A stretch of 64,000 nucleotides of DNA. Origin: Salipaludibacillus aurantiacus (GTDB taxonomy: Bacteria; Bacillota; Bacilli; Bacillales; Salisediminibacteriaceae). The stretch spans positions 62,001 to 126,000 of the forward strand of contig NZ_FOGT01000010.1 of NCBI RefSeq assembly GCF_900111295.1, read 5' to 3'. The notes beneath the pieces are model-generated. The model saw nothing but the letters and a program-made list of their open reading frames with translations. It was not told the origin of the DNA and did not search any database. Both the position numbers and the translations under genes were made by a program. Position 1 is the stretch's first letter; the number at the start of each line of letters is the position of its first letter. This document shows, one piece after another, positions 37,973 to 46,954 of this stretch.

Positions 37973-38521
37973 GTGTCTGGTGAACTTATCACTGTTGCTG
38001 TTATGGCTGTCGCTTTAAGTATGGACGCCTTTTCTATAGCTGTAGGTCTGGGGCTTTTTGGCATGCGTTACCGCCGGATCGCGGCAGTCGGTACCTCAGT
38101 TGGATTTTTTCATATTCTGATGCCTTTGTGCGGGCTCGTCATAGGCAAGATGCTCTCGCAGTATTTAGGCGTCATCGCAATTTTTACAGGAGGAAGCGGC
38201 CTGATCATAATTGGCTTGCAGATGATCGTTTCTTCCTTTAGTAAAGACGAGTCTCCTATTTTCTCGCCACGTGGAATAGGGCTGTTTATTTTTTCACTGA
38301 GTGTCAGCATGGACAGTTTTGCGGCTGGACTCAGTCTCGGTATGCTGGGGGCGCAAACATGGCTGACTGTAGGAAGCTTCGGCATCGTCAGCGCCGTTTT
38401 CACCTGGGCCGGATTAATTCTCGGAAAAAAGGCAGGTCATTTAGTAGGCTCAAGCGGCGAGTGGATTGGCGGTTTGGTGCTTATTGCATTCGGGGTAAAA
38501 ATGATTACAGGAGTCTTTTAG
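37973..38521 (+). CDS. mntP: manganese exporter MntP
   Basis: A 182-residue membrane protein with six predicted helices and two inverted copies of the MntP motif: ALSMDAFSIAVGLGL in helix 1-2 and VSMDSFAAGLSLGM in helix 4, where conserved Asp residues are needed for Mn(II) export in E. coli MntP. The GTG start follows GAGGGGTGA, which is inside a hairpin. Position matches B. subtilis ywlD. The gene's tail is followed by an AT-rich gap to ywlE with a TATAAT at 38569-38574 of unclear use. Confidence 0.92.
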   Translation: MSGELITVAVMAVALSMDAFSIAVGLGLFGMRYRRIAAVGTSVGFFHILMPLCGLVIGKMLSQYLGVIAIFTGGSGLIIIGLQMIVSSFSKDESPIFSPRGIGLFIFSLSVSMDSFAAGLSLGMLGAQTWLTVGSFGIVSAVFTWAGLILGKKAGHLVGSSGEWIGGLVLIAFGVKMITGVF

Positions 38522-38699
38522 CCATTATTTTGTCAGACAATGCTAAATCATGGCAGCTTATGATAATATATAATAGGAAGATCGTCCTTGTTTTCAGGAA
38601 TTAAATTATAAGAAAATGAAAGCTTTCGCCCAGTGCCTGGTTGAAAGCAAGTTTTTTTATCGGAAAATAGAGCAATTTAAGAAACAGAGGGTGGATAAA

Positions 38700-39362
38700 A
38701 TGGAAAGAATACTTTTTGTATGTACAGGAAACACGTGCAGAAGTCCAATGGCAGAAGCAATTTTTGAACACAAAAAAGATGATGAGAAACTTGAAGCCCG
38801 GTCAGCAGGCATTCACGGCATGGAGGGTATGCCGATGTCTGAAGGCTCGAAAAGCGCGCTCGCGAAAAGGGGAATTATGGAAAGCCACCAGTCAGGTTCC
38901 CTGTCAAAGGAATTAATCAACTGGGCTGACGTGGTGTTAACAATGACAGAAAACCATAAACGGATCGTGGTAGAACAGTACCCTGAGCTCGTGTCCAATG
39001 TTTTTACATTAAAAGAGTTTATTATTGACGATCCGGATATCAAGCAGAAGATTAAAGATCTGGAACATCATATGACTCAGCTGGAACTTAAACGGGCGTC
39101 TTTCTTAGCTGAAAACCACAACCAGGTCGAGAAGTACAACAAAAATAAAAAAATTAACAAACAGTCTGATTTGGAACAAGAGCTGCTGGACCAGCTGCAT
39201 CCGCACCAGGCTGCCATTGACCGTCTGCAATGGGACATGCCGTCTCTTGATATTTCCGATCCTTTCGGGTCAGGCCATGAAGTATACGAAGAGTTATATC
39301 AGGAAATGGAAAAGGCAATTGAAAAACTTCTGAAAATCTTAAAAGAAGAGCAAAATAAATAA
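38700..39362 (+). CDS. ywlE: protein-arginine phosphatase YwlE with long insertion
   Basis: A low-molecular-weight phosphatase. The P-loop C8-TGNTC-R14-S15 and the general acid D187 in SDPFG are both present, as is the helix LTMTENHK. YwlE removes phosphoarginine marks placed by McsB. The protein has 220 residues against about 150 in B. subtilis: residues about 108-184, between VFTLKEF and the acid loop, form an extra charged, coiled-coil-like segment. The frame is continuous and codon use looks native, so this is not an obvious error. ATG 38700 follows AGAGGGTGG. Confidence 0.9.
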   Translation: MERILFVCTGNTCRSPMAEAIFEHKKDDEKLEARSAGIHGMEGMPMSEGSKSALAKRGIMESHQSGSLSKELINWADVVLTMTENHKRIVVEQYPELVSNVFTLKEFIIDDPDIKQKIKDLEHHMTQLELKRASFLAENHNQVEKYNKNKKINKQSDLEQELLDQLHPHQAAIDRLQWDMPSLDISDPFGSGHEVYEELYQEMEKAIEKLLKILKEEQNK

Positions 39363-39419
39363 TCTGCGAAATAGCAGGGAAAATAAGAATGGTAAACACC
39401 CGCCCCCGGGTTTTAAAAA

Positions 39420-39444
39420 CCGCCGGCAACTATGCGCCGGCGGC
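39420..39444 (+). terminator. hairpin between ywlE and rpiB
   Basis: CCGCCGGC pairs with GCCGGCGG. No T-run follows; an mRNA-end or pausing hairpin is possible. Confidence 0.45.
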
Positions 39445-39518
39445 CGGATACATAGAGCTGATGACTTGAAAAAAACTGTTCCACGTTTTACTGTTTAACT
39501 ATAGAGGAGGTCGTTACA

Positions 39519-39968
39519 ATGAAAATTGCAATGGGATCGGACCACGCAGGTTACGCGTTAAAAGAAGAGATCGTTAAAGTAGTAAAAGAATTAGGCCATG
39601 AAGTGATAGATGTAGGCTGCGACTGCGCAGACTCGGTAGATTATGCCGATTACGGCATCCCTGCTGCGGAAAAAGTAGCTTCCGGAGAAGCAGACAGAGG
39701 CATTATCATTTGCGGCACGGGGATCGGCATGTCCATCTCCGCTAATAAAGTAAAGGGTGTTCGATGTGCCCTTGTGCATGATTTATTCAGCGCGAAAGCA
39801 ACAAGAGAACACAACGACTCCAATGTGTTAGCGATGGGAGAACGCATTGTAGGTCCTGGAGTGGCTCAGGAAATTGCGAAAATATGGCTTTCAACTGAAT
39901 TTGAAGGCGGCCGTCATGAGCGCCGTATCGGAAAAATTTCAGAATACGAAACAAAAAATGAAGGATAA
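39519..39968 (+). CDS. rpiB: ribose-5-phosphate isomerase B
   Basis: A 149-residue RpiB interconverting ribose-5-phosphate and ribulose-5-phosphate. MKIAMGSDHAGYALKEEI is the signature with the phosphate-binding Asp-His; the catalytic Cys is in GIIICGTGIGMSI; SNVLAMGERIVG and the final RRIGKI complete the family. AGGAGG precedes the ATG. Order ywlE-rpiB-ywlG as in B. subtilis. An ATGAAGGAT hairpin overlaps its stop codon. Confidence 0.95.
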   Translation: MKIAMGSDHAGYALKEEIVKVVKELGHEVIDVGCDCADSVDYADYGIPAAEKVASGEADRGIIICGTGIGMSISANKVKGVRCALVHDLFSAKATREHNDSNVLAMGERIVGPGVAQEIAKIWLSTEFEGGRHERRIGKISEYETKNEG

Positions 39969-39995
39969 TACATCCTTCATTTAGGTTGATGAAGA

Positions 39996-40130
39996 ACGAA
40001 AGGCGGCGACTCCGATGGGATAAGCGCAGTCTGAAAATCCATTCTGACGATGCCTCGCTGAGTCAGAATTAGTTGAAGACAAGCCCCCACGCTTGTCCCC
40101 GTTCAGGGGGGGAAGCGTCCGCCGGCAGTG
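39996..40130. repeat. 135-bp dispersed element with near-inverted ends
   Basis: It starts AAAGGCGGCGACTCC and ends GGAAGCGTCCGCCGG, so the ends are roughly inverted; it contains GCCCCCACGCTTGTCCCC. I recall sequences of this form scattered in intergenic regions of other Bacillaceae, but I did not search. It fills most of the rpiB-ywlG gap. Function unknown; it may fold as RNA. Confidence 0.6.
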
Positions 40131-40215
40131 ATGAGATGGTGAGATATCTTTCTTTTCTTTTTCAAAAACCGAGGGACTTAGGGCTACTTGTAAAATAAGG
40201 AAGGAGCGGTGTCTG

Positions 40216-40788
40216 ATGGCAGAGACATTCGCAGGACAAACAGGATCCGATCTGATGAAAGCTTTGGACGAATTCCAGGAAGCGGCACAGCTTAAAGCCG
40301 GCCAGCTATTCGTGATCGGAGCGAGCACAAGTGAGGTAATTGGCAGGCATATCGGCAGTGCCGGTTCTGAAGAGGTAGCTGCTGAACTGTGGCATACAAT
40401 TAAACAGTTCCAGGGAAAAACAGGTGTCAACCTTGCTTTCCAATGCTGTGAACATTTGAACCGCGCGATTGTTCTAGAAAGGGAAGTGGCAGAAGCAGAG
40501 AGGCTCGACGAAGTAGCAGCCGTCCCTGTAGCCAAAGCCGGAGGTTCAATGGCCTCGTTTGTTTACAGGCAAATGGAAGACCCGATCACTGTGGAAGAAG
40601 TGAAAGCGCACGCCGGTATTGATATAGGTGACACTTTTATCGGTATGCATTTGAAAAAAGTCGCTGTTCCTGTCCGCACCTCTGTTAAACAAATCGGAGA
40701 GGCACACCTGACTCTGGCCCGCACCCGTCCAAAACTTATCGGAGGAGCAAGAGCTGTTTATACTGTACAGCCACCTTCACAAAAGTAA
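40216..40788 (+). CDS. ywlG: UPF0340/TIGR01440 family protein YwlG
   Basis: A 190-residue protein of the YwlG family, here between rpiB and glyA as in B. subtilis. Conserved blocks seen are GQLFVIGASTSEVIGRHIG, LAFQCCEHLNRAIVLERE (a Cys-Cys-Glu-His motif), KAGGSMASF and FIGMHLKKVAVPVR. Function unknown. AAGGAGCGG precedes the ATG. The CC-E-H motif suggests a redox or metal site, which is inference. Confidence 0.9.
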   Translation: MAETFAGQTGSDLMKALDEFQEAAQLKAGQLFVIGASTSEVIGRHIGSAGSEEVAAELWHTIKQFQGKTGVNLAFQCCEHLNRAIVLEREVAEAERLDEVAAVPVAKAGGSMASFVYRQMEDPITVEEVKAHAGIDIGDTFIGMHLKKVAVPVRTSVKQIGEAHLTLARTRPKLIGGARAVYTVQPPSQK

Positions 40789-40796
40789 TTCTCCAG

Positions 40797-40827
40797 GCGT
40801 TACCTGAAAACAGGTAGCGTCTTTTTT
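40797..40827 (+). terminator. ywlG terminator
   Basis: GCGTTACCTG pairs with CAGGTAGCGT over a four-A loop, followed by CTTTTTT. The gap beyond it to glyA holds a remnant GTCTGACCCC (40873-40882) and a TATAAT at 41064-41069 without a clear -35. Confidence 0.8.
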
Positions 40828-41102
40828 GATGACGGGTAAGAAGAGCCCCTACTCTTGTATTCTGCCAAATACGTCTGACCCCTCATCCAGTAAAAACACC
40901 CAGAAACAAGTATAATTACCAACAAATTTTCGACAATTCATTATTTTTTTAAATTGGTAACGGATACATTTGTCTGACAAGTCGTCACCCCTTTTACAAC
41001 GGGAGAATAAACGTATAGAATAGAGAGCAGATTGATAACTATAACACGTATATACTTACTAATTATAATCAGCGTGGAATGAGTTCAGGGAGGTTCCGAC
41101 AA

Positions 41103-42368
41103 ATGACGACGATTGATAAGCGGGAATTAAGTCACGTAAGAACACAGGACGCAGAAGTTTTTGCAGCTATGGACGCAGAGTTAAAACGCCAGCAGGAAAA
41201 CATTGAGTTAATCGCATCTGAAAACTTTGTTTCAAAAGCAGTCATGGAAGCGCAAGGATCGGTATTGACGAACAAATATGCAGAAGGTTATCCAAGTAAA
41301 CGCTATTACGGCGGGTGCGAACATGTGGATGTAGTGGAAGACATCGCCCGTGAACGAGCGAAAAAGATATTCGGTGCAGACCACGTCAATGTTCAGCCGC
41401 ATTCAGGAGCGCAGGCTAACATGGCAGTTTATTTTGCGTTTTTAGACCAGGGAGATACAGTTCTCGGAATGAATTTATCTCACGGCGGACATCTCACCCA
41501 CGGCAGCCCGGTCAATTTCAGCGGTAAACAGTACCAGTTTGTTGATTATGGAGTAGATAAAGCAACAGGGAAAATAAATTACGAGGATGTCCGTGCAAAG
41601 GCGCTGGAGCATAAACCGAAAATGATCGTTGCCGGTGCGAGCGCATACCCTCGTGAAATTGATTTTTCCAAATTCAAAGAAATTGCAGATGAAGTTGATG
41701 CTTATTTGATGGTTGATATGGCTCATATTGCCGGTCTGATTGCTGCAGGCCACCACCAGAATCCTGTCCCGTATGCCGATTTTGTGACCACCACTACTCA
41801 CAAAACGCTTCGCGGACCACGAGGCGGTATGATCCTGTGCAAAGAAGAATACGGCAAGAAAATTGACAAAGCTATTTTCCCGGGACTCCAGGGCGGCCCG
41901 CTGATGCACGTCATTGCTTCAAAAGCTGTCGCATTAGGAGAAGTCCTGTCTGATGACTTTGTCACGTATTCAAAACAAATTAAATTAAACGCCGCATCAC
42001 TCGCTAAATCGCTAAAAGAAGAAGGCATTGACCTTGTCTCTGGCGGAACTGACAACCACCTTGTTCTTCTTGATTTAAGAAGCCTCTCCCTGACGGGAAA
42101 AATCGCGGAAGAAGCGCTTGATAAAGTTGGCATTACTACCAACAAAAACACCATTCCGTTTGATCCTGAAAGCCCGTTTGTTACAAGCGGACTCAGAATC
42201 GGTACAGCGGCTGTTACTTCCCGCGGCTTTAAAGAAGAGGAATTGAAAGAGGTAGGGAAAATTATGGCCCGTGTCCTTAAAAATACGGAAGATGAGACGA
42301 CTTTAAAAGAGGCTAAAGAAGCGGTCAGCAAATTGACTGGCCAGTTCCCTCTTTACGAAGGCGAATAA
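41103..42368 (+). CDS. glyA: serine hydroxymethyltransferase
   Basis: A 421-residue PLP enzyme converting serine and tetrahydrofolate to glycine and methylene-THF. [13 protein letters not shown] and [16 protein letters not shown] are the N-terminal substrate-binding blocks, the PLP Lys is in [14 protein letters not shown], and [12 protein letters not shown] supplies the PLP Asp and His. GGGAGG lies 10 nt before the ATG at 41103; the longer frame is unlikely. It lies before upp as in B. subtilis. Confidence 0.96.
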   Translation: MTTIDKRELSHVRTQDAEVFAAMDAELKRQQENIELIASENFVSKAVMEAQGSVLTNKYAEGYPSKRYYGGCEHVDVVEDIARERAKKIFGADHVNVQPHSGAQANMAVYFAFLDQGDTVLGMNLSHGGHLTHGSPVNFSGKQYQFVDYGVDKATGKINYEDVRAKALEHKPKMIVAGASAYPREIDFSKFKEIADEVDAYLMVDMAHIAGLIAAGHHQNPVPYADFVTTTTHKTLRGPRGGMILCKEEYGKKIDKAIFPGLQGGPLMHVIASKAVALGEVLSDDFVTYSKQIKLNAASLAKSLKEEGIDLVSGGTDNHLVLLDLRSLSLTGKIAEEALDKVGITTNKNTIPFDPESPFVTSGLRIGTAAVTSRGFKEEELKEVGKIMARVLKNTEDETTLKEAKEAVSKLTGQFPLYEGE

Positions 42369-42445
42369 AAGGCTGCTTAGCGCAGTTGCCGGTGAACCAA
42401 CAGACAACAGGCCTTAAGTGTCCGGAAGGTACCTGAACTGCAGCC

Positions 42446-42489
42446 GAAAGTAGCACCTGCTCACCTATTCAGCAGGTGCTACTTTCATG
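42446..42489 (+). terminator. glyA terminator with GTAGCACC/GGTGCTAC core
   Basis: A perfect 16-bp stem (42446-42461 with 42471-42486) pairs GAAAGTAGCACCTGCT with its complement. The core is the same GTAGCACC as in the REP-like arrays. The U-tract is short. Confidence 0.75.
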
Positions 42490-42529
42490 TCCAATGGCCG
42501 GTAAAAGCCGGCTGGGATTAATTTTCAGC

Positions 42530-42558
42530 TTGAATATAAGAGTCATATTATGTAGAAT
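42530..42558 (+). promoter_or_regulatory. upp promoter
   Basis: TTGAAT, 17-bp spacer, TAGAAT (42553-42558). Start near 42565, about 77 nt before upp. Confidence 0.7.
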
Positions 42559-42641
42559 TTCATAGGAGTGTAAAAAGAAAGCTTGTAACAACTGCTGTAA
42601 ACAGGCTGAAAAGCTAATTTTTTATAAAGGAGCGGAGTTTC

Positions 42642-43271
42642 ATGGGGAAGGTATATGTATTTGATCATCCACTTATTCAACACAAACTGACTTACATCCG
42701 TAATAAGGAAACAGGGACAAAGGAATTTCGTGAGCTGACGAACGAAATTGCAGGCTTAATGGCGTTTGAAATAACTAGAGAACTTCCTTTAAAGGAAGTG
42801 GACGTAGAGACGCCGGTTGCAATGGCTAAATGCCATATGATTGCCGGTAAAAAATTAGGAATTATACCCATTCTCAGAGCGGGGCTTGGCATGGTAGACG
42901 GTATTCTTGAACTGATTCCGGCAGCAAAAGTCGGACATGTCGGTTTATACCGAGATCCGGATACGCTTAAACCAGTCGAATATTACGTGAAACTCCCTAA
43001 AGACATAGAGGAACGCGAACTGATTGTAGTTGATCCGATGCTTGCTACAGGCGGTTCAGCTATCGAGGCAATTAATGTAATGAAAAAGCGCGGCGCGAAA
43101 AATATTAAACTTATGTGCCTTGTTGCCGCTCCTGAAGGTGTTGAAGAGATGCAAAAAGCTCATCCTGAAGTCGATATTTACCTGGCTGCAATGGATGAGA
43201 AGCTGAATGAAAAAGGTTATATCGTACCTGGACTGGGCGATGCAGGCGACCGTTTATTCGGCACTAAGTAA
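42642..43271 (+). CDS. upp: uracil phosphoribosyltransferase
   Basis: A 209-residue pyrimidine-salvage enzyme making UMP from uracil and PRPP. The PRPP loop is [26 protein letters not shown] is the flexible-loop region, and the uracil-binding C-terminus is [29 protein letters not shown] lies before the ATG. No PyrR-type leader was recognised. Confidence 0.97.
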   Translation: MGKVYVFDHPLIQHKLTYIRNKETGTKEFRELTNEIAGLMAFEITRELPLKEVDVETPVAMAKCHMIAGKKLGIIPILRAGLGMVDGILELIPAAKVGHVGLYRDPDTLKPVEYYVKLPKDIEERELIVVDPMLATGGSAIEAINVMKKRGAKNIKLMCLVAAPEGVEEMQKAHPEVDIYLAAMDEKLNEKGYIVPGLGDAGDRLFGTK

Positions 43272-43332
43272 ACCAAACAGCTTCCTATATTAGAAGGACG
43301 AAAAAGGCTGGCACAAAAAATAGTCACAAAGT

Positions 43333-43380
43333 AATCCGGAGAAATATCATCTGATGATATTTCTCCGGATTTTTGTTTTT
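43333..43380 (+). terminator. upp terminator
   Basis: AATCCGGAGAAATATCA pairs with TGATATTTCTCCGGATT, followed by TTTTGTTTTTG. Very strong. Confidence 0.92.
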
Positions 43381-43444
43381 GTACATAAAGAAAATGAACT
43401 TTTACAAAGAATAAGAGCAGTTAAGCCGGTTATAATTCAATTTA

Positions 43445-43552
43445 ATTAGCGAAAAAGCATCTCTATCGGCGAAAATGAGGGTTCAATCAGCGAAAAATGA
43501 TTTCTATCAGCGAAAAAATGATTCAATCAGCGAATTTCCCCCTTCTATCAGT
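43445..43552. repeat. 20-21 bp ATCAGCGAAAAA tandem repeat
   Basis: Imperfect units start at 43445, 43465, 43486, 43506 and 43527, with a stub at 43548. The common form is ATCAGCGAAAAATGATTCT. Units drift but the ATCRGCGAA core is kept. The remaining gap to the protease gene (to 43823) shows one more repeat and no gene. Confidence 0.75.
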
Positions 43553-43659
43553 AACTTAGAATAATTATTACTGTAGAACAGCTTATAACACTTAAGTTGA
43601 CAGGCACTAAAAGAGATAAAACCATGTTCGTCTTTTACGACCTGTTTTAGTTTTTTCTC

Positions 43660-43703
43660 AATTAGTGGGGGGACATAGTGGGGGGACAGACCCCCCACTA
43701 ATT
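43660..43703. repeat. GGGGTCTGACCCC-family element, doubled left arm
   Basis: ATTAGTGGGGGG, then a second GTGGGGGGACAGA, then CCCCCCACTAAT. The outer arms pair perfectly; the left arm is duplicated, so two alternative hairpins are possible. Confidence 0.7.
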
Positions 43704-43823
43704 TCCAGATCCCCCTTGTGAATTTCCATGTCCAGTGACCTTATCCGGCCTCTTACACATAAAATGGCTGATCACAGCAAACGATATAGTTCAGAAGCCA
43801 GTACAAAGAGAGGTTGATTTCCT

Positions 43824-46148
43824 GTGAAAAAATACAATGAATACTTTTTACCTTCTTATCTGTACAAATTAGGTACTCTTTGTACACTGATTGCATTTAT
43901 TTTAATTGGCGCCTGTCTGCCGGCATACAGTGTTGCTGCAACGTCCGAAGAAGACGGGAGTGTCACCTTTCCCGAACGGCCGGCTTTCGAGGAAGACGCT
44001 TTAGCGAGCAGTGCCACTGAGGGACAAACAGGAGTTTATATAATAGAAGCCTCTTCAAGCCCGGAGCGACTGGCTGAAAAAATAGAAAGCAATATAGAAG
44101 GGGCAAAGGTCCGTAAACTGTTTTCCACACTTTATAACGGGTTTTCAATTCAGCTTCCTGTCGATGAGGTGGAAAATATTGCTGAAATGGCAGGCGTTAA
44201 CCGGGTGGACGAATTAGCTTACTATGAACCTTACGTTGACGAGAGTGTCCCTTTCATCGGGGGGACAAGCGGCAAAACAAACAGTCTTTTTACAAGAGAT
44301 AACGATAAGCTCACTGGAAAAGGAGTAAAAGTGGCTGTCATAGACACAGGGGTTGATTATAACCATCCTGACCTGAAAAATAATTACAGAGGCGGATTTG
44401 ATGTGGTAGATCAGGACGAGGATCCAATGGAGACGCAGAAAGACCAGGGGATGCCAACCCTTCACGGGACACATGTAGCCGGCATTATTTCTGCCAACGG
44501 AAAGCTTAAAGGCGTGGCGCCGGAAGCTGACATTTACGCCTATCGCGCACTCGGCCCATCAGGAATGGGGACGACAGAACAGGTGATAGAATCAATTGAA
44601 AAAGCGGTGGAAGAAGAGGTTGACGTCATAAACCTGTCGCTTGGAAACACGGTGAACGGACCTGACTGGCCTACCAGCATCGCTCTCGATAAAGCAGTGG
44701 AAAAAGGAGTCGTAGCAGTCACTTCAAACGGAAACAGCGGTCCGAGCCTGTGGACAGTCGGTTCCCCGGGCACTTCAGCAAAAGCCATTTCTGTAGGCGC
44801 CTCGACACCGCCGATGCTTATTCCTTATCTGATTACAGATTCAGACCGGAAACGGGAAATAGCCGTTCAGCCTATGCAGAAAGCTGATAAATGGAAGCTT
44901 GACCGCTCTTATCCTGTGATAAATGCAGAGCTTGGAAGAGAGGAAGATTATGAAAATATCGACGTCGCCAATAAAATTGTCCTCGCAAAACGGGGCTTGA
45001 TCAGTTTTACAAGGAAAGCTAAAATAGCTAAAAAGAAGGGAGCTAAAGCCTTAATAGTGTACAACCACCTGCCCGGAGAATTTGCGGGTATGCTTGAAGA
45101 GCCGGTTGATCTCCCTGTCGTCAGTATCCCGAAAGAAGAGGGGGAAGGGCTGGCAAAAAGGCTTGAAGAAAACGGAAATGAGCATCTTCGGACCATTTAC
45201 CGGGAAGAAGAAGACCGGATTGCCCCGTTCAGTTCCAGGGGTCCTGTAACTCATACTTGGGAGGTAAAACCGGATTTAGTCGCCCCGGGCGTCCAAATTG
45301 ACAGTACCGTTCCGAGTGGTTATCTGGATTTAAATGGAACAAGTATGGCATCGCCTCATGTCGCAGGCGCAGCGGCTCTGTTAAAACAAAAATATCCGGA
45401 CTGGACTCCTGAAAAAATAAAGGCCGCTCTTATGAATACAGCCAAGCCGTTAACAGATAAAGATGGCAATCTTCATCCTCCGCACGTCCAGGGGACAGGG
45501 AGGCTTCAGGTGGACAAAGCCCTGGCTGCCGACACGCTTGTTTATCCGGCCCAGATCAGTTTCGGCCAATGGATGCGGACCGACAGCAGGCTTGAAAAGG
45601 AAGTCACTCTTACTATAGAAAACCTTTCAGACAAGCGGCGAAAATATACTGTAGAACCTCCTTTTGAAGTACCGGACGGCATCCAATGGAAAGTCCCTTT
45701 TTCCACCTATTTAGACCCGGGTGAAACAACAGAAGTGCCTGTCACTGTTGATGTGTTTCCGGCTGTGTTTGAAGAAGGGATTTACCATGACAGAATTTCC
45801 GTAAAAAGCGGGGGAGATACGATTTATATCCCGTATTTATTTTTCGTAGAAGAACCGGATTATCCCCGGCTTATGTCTTTTATGTTTGAAAAAGGGGCTG
45901 AACCCGATACGTACCATTACGAAGTGTATCTGCCCGGAGGGGCCGATGAAATGGGAGTAGTTCTTTATGATCCGGATACCTTCCAGTTCATAACTTACCT
46001 CGATGCAGAAAAAAATCTGCACAGAGGAATGTTTGAAAAAGAGATTAAAGTAAAGGGTGTGCCAGGTGGGATATATAAAGCCCTGATTTTTGCCGGGAAA
46101 AACGGGCAGGAAGATACGATTGAACAAATGCTCTATATAGGTGATTAA
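43824..46148 (+). CDS. secreted S8 subtilisin-like protease (Vpr-like)
   Basis: A 774-residue extracellular serine protease. A signal peptide ends near AYSVAA-T (about residue 39), an I9-type propeptide follows (about 65-135), and the catalytic triad is D174 (AVIDTGVDYNHPD), H214 (HGTHVAG) and S507 (GTSMASPHVAG). A protease-associated domain is inserted at about 370-470, as in the minor extracellular protease Vpr, and a beta-rich C-terminal domain (Fn3-like) fills residues about 560-774. GTG start after AGAGAGG. It interrupts the upp-atp gene order of B. subtilis. Confidence 0.92.
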   Translation: MKKYNEYFLPSYLYKLGTLCTLIAFILIGACLPAYSVAATSEEDGSVTFPERPAFEEDALASSATEGQTGVYIIEASSSPERLAEKIESNIEGAKVRKLFSTLYNGFSIQLPVDEVENIAEMAGVNRVDELAYYEPYVDESVPFIGGTSGKTNSLFTRDNDKLTGKGVKVAVIDTGVDYNHPDLKNNYRGGFDVVDQDEDPMETQKDQGMPTLHGTHVAGIISANGKLKGVAPEADIYAYRALGPSGMGTTEQVIESIEKAVEEEVDVINLSLGNTVNGPDWPTSIALDKAVEKGVVAVTSNGNSGPSLWTVGSPGTSAKAISVGASTPPMLIPYLITDSDRKREIAVQPMQKADKWKLDRSYPVINAELGREEDYENIDVANKIVLAKRGLISFTRKAKIAKKKGAKALIVYNHLPGEFAGMLEEPVDLPVVSIPKEEGEGLAKRLEENGNEHLRTIYREEEDRIAPFSSRGPVTHTWEVKPDLVAPGVQIDSTVPSGYLDLNGTSMASPHVAGAAALLKQKYPDWTPEKIKAALMNTAKPLTDKDGNLHPPHVQGTGRLQVDKALAADTLVYPAQISFGQWMRTDSRLEKEVTLTIENLSDKRRKYTVEPPFEVPDGIQWKVPFSTYLDPGETTEVPVTVDVFPAVFEEGIYHDRISVKSGGDTIYIPYLFFVEEPDYPRLMSFMFEKGAEPDTYHYEVYLPGGADEMGVVLYDPDTFQFITYLDAEKNLHRGMFEKEIKVKGVPGGIYKALIFAGKNGQEDTIEQMLYIGD

Positions 46149-46177
46149 CCACGGCTGGTGACAAACTGGAAAAATGT

Positions 46178-46205
46178 ATGGCTCTCATGTGAGGGCCATT
46201 TTTTT
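46178..46205 (+). terminator. protease gene terminator
   Basis: ATGGCTCTCA pairs with TGAGGGCCAT, followed by TTTTTTT. The 46206-46531 stretch beyond it holds no gene; a TATAAT at 46480-46485 has no matching -35. Confidence 0.85.
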
Positions 46206-46531
46206 CATAATAATTGTTCGGCATACGCTTGCCTGCAGTCTGAAAATCATAAGCGCGGCATCAGGCACAGGAACTTTAACTCGGCTAATCTCTTAGCGTG
46301 CTGTAACACCTCGGAGTTGCCGTCTGTGTATAAAAGTTCGCTGCGTTTTATAGCTGTAGTTTTTTTACAATTTATGACAATTAACTGCTTTTGAGCAATT
46401 CTATCCCAGGCTCTTTTTTCTTGAAAATTCAGACTTTAATTTTCTTGAAAATTCCAAAGACATTCACAACAGAATTATGTATAATATAAATCGTGCGCAA
46501 GGTCAAATTTTGAAATTTTTATGAACTTACG

Positions 46532-46567
46532 TGTAAGCGTTTTACGCATTCTTTTAAATCGTTTACA
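46532..46567 (+). promoter_or_regulatory. two opposed cre-like boxes upstream of the atp promoter
   Basis: TGTAAGCGTTTTAC (46532-46545) and, on the other strand, TGTAAACGATTTAA (46554-46567). Each keeps the TGTAAnCG core but departs at the last two bases from the cre consensus. Their place upstream of the -35 would suit activation rather than repression. Confidence 0.35.
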
Positions 46568-46592
46568 CATAAGGCCTGTCGCTTTCGTAATA

Positions 46593-46621
46593 TTGACACA
46601 AATCCTTGACTGTTGTACGAT
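46593..46621 (+). promoter_or_regulatory. atp operon promoter
   Basis: A perfect TTGACA (46593-46598), a 17-bp spacer and TACGAT (46616-46621). Transcription would start near 46628, leaving a 93-nt leader before atpZ. Confidence 0.7.
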
Positions 46622-46720
46622 TACAAAGGATATCCACCAATTTTCCACTCGTTTCGCGGGAGGATTTTTCCGAAAATACCGAATGGGTGAACACCCATTC
46701 ACAAGACAAGGTGGGGGACG

Positions 46721-46954
46721 ATGTCTGAGCCGTCAAAGTACCGTCAATTAATGAAAGCTTTTGCGTTAATGACCACGATTACCTCTTATCTTGTCGGAGC
46801 CATTTTAATTGGCGTTTTCGGGGGGAGATGGCTGGATAACCAGCTGGATGGTGGCGGGCTGTATATAGTGATCGGACTGCTGGTCGGTATCACGACAGCC
46901 GTTTACGGCATTTATCAGGCTGTTCACCAATTTATGGGGGACGATTCATCATGA
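46721..46954 (+). CDS. atpZ: AtpZ, two-helix protein of the ATP synthase operon
   Basis: A 77-residue membrane protein with two helices (about 13-33 and 48-66) and a GGRWLDNQLDGGG loop, the AtpZ pattern. In alkaliphilic B. pseudofirmus OF4, atpZ precedes atpI and is reported with a role in magnesium uptake. B. subtilis has only atpI. GGTGGGGGACG precedes the ATG, and the stop overlaps the atpI ATG by 4 bp. Confidence 0.85.
   Translation: MSEPSKYRQLMKAFALMTTITSYLVGAILIGVFGGRWLDNQLDGGGLYIVIGLLVGITTAVYGIYQAVHQFMGDDSS

Noticed and set aside
43507-43698. 63-codon minus-strand frame after upp
   Set aside because: It runs through the ATCAGCGAA repeat and the GGGGTCTG element, both non-coding repeats.
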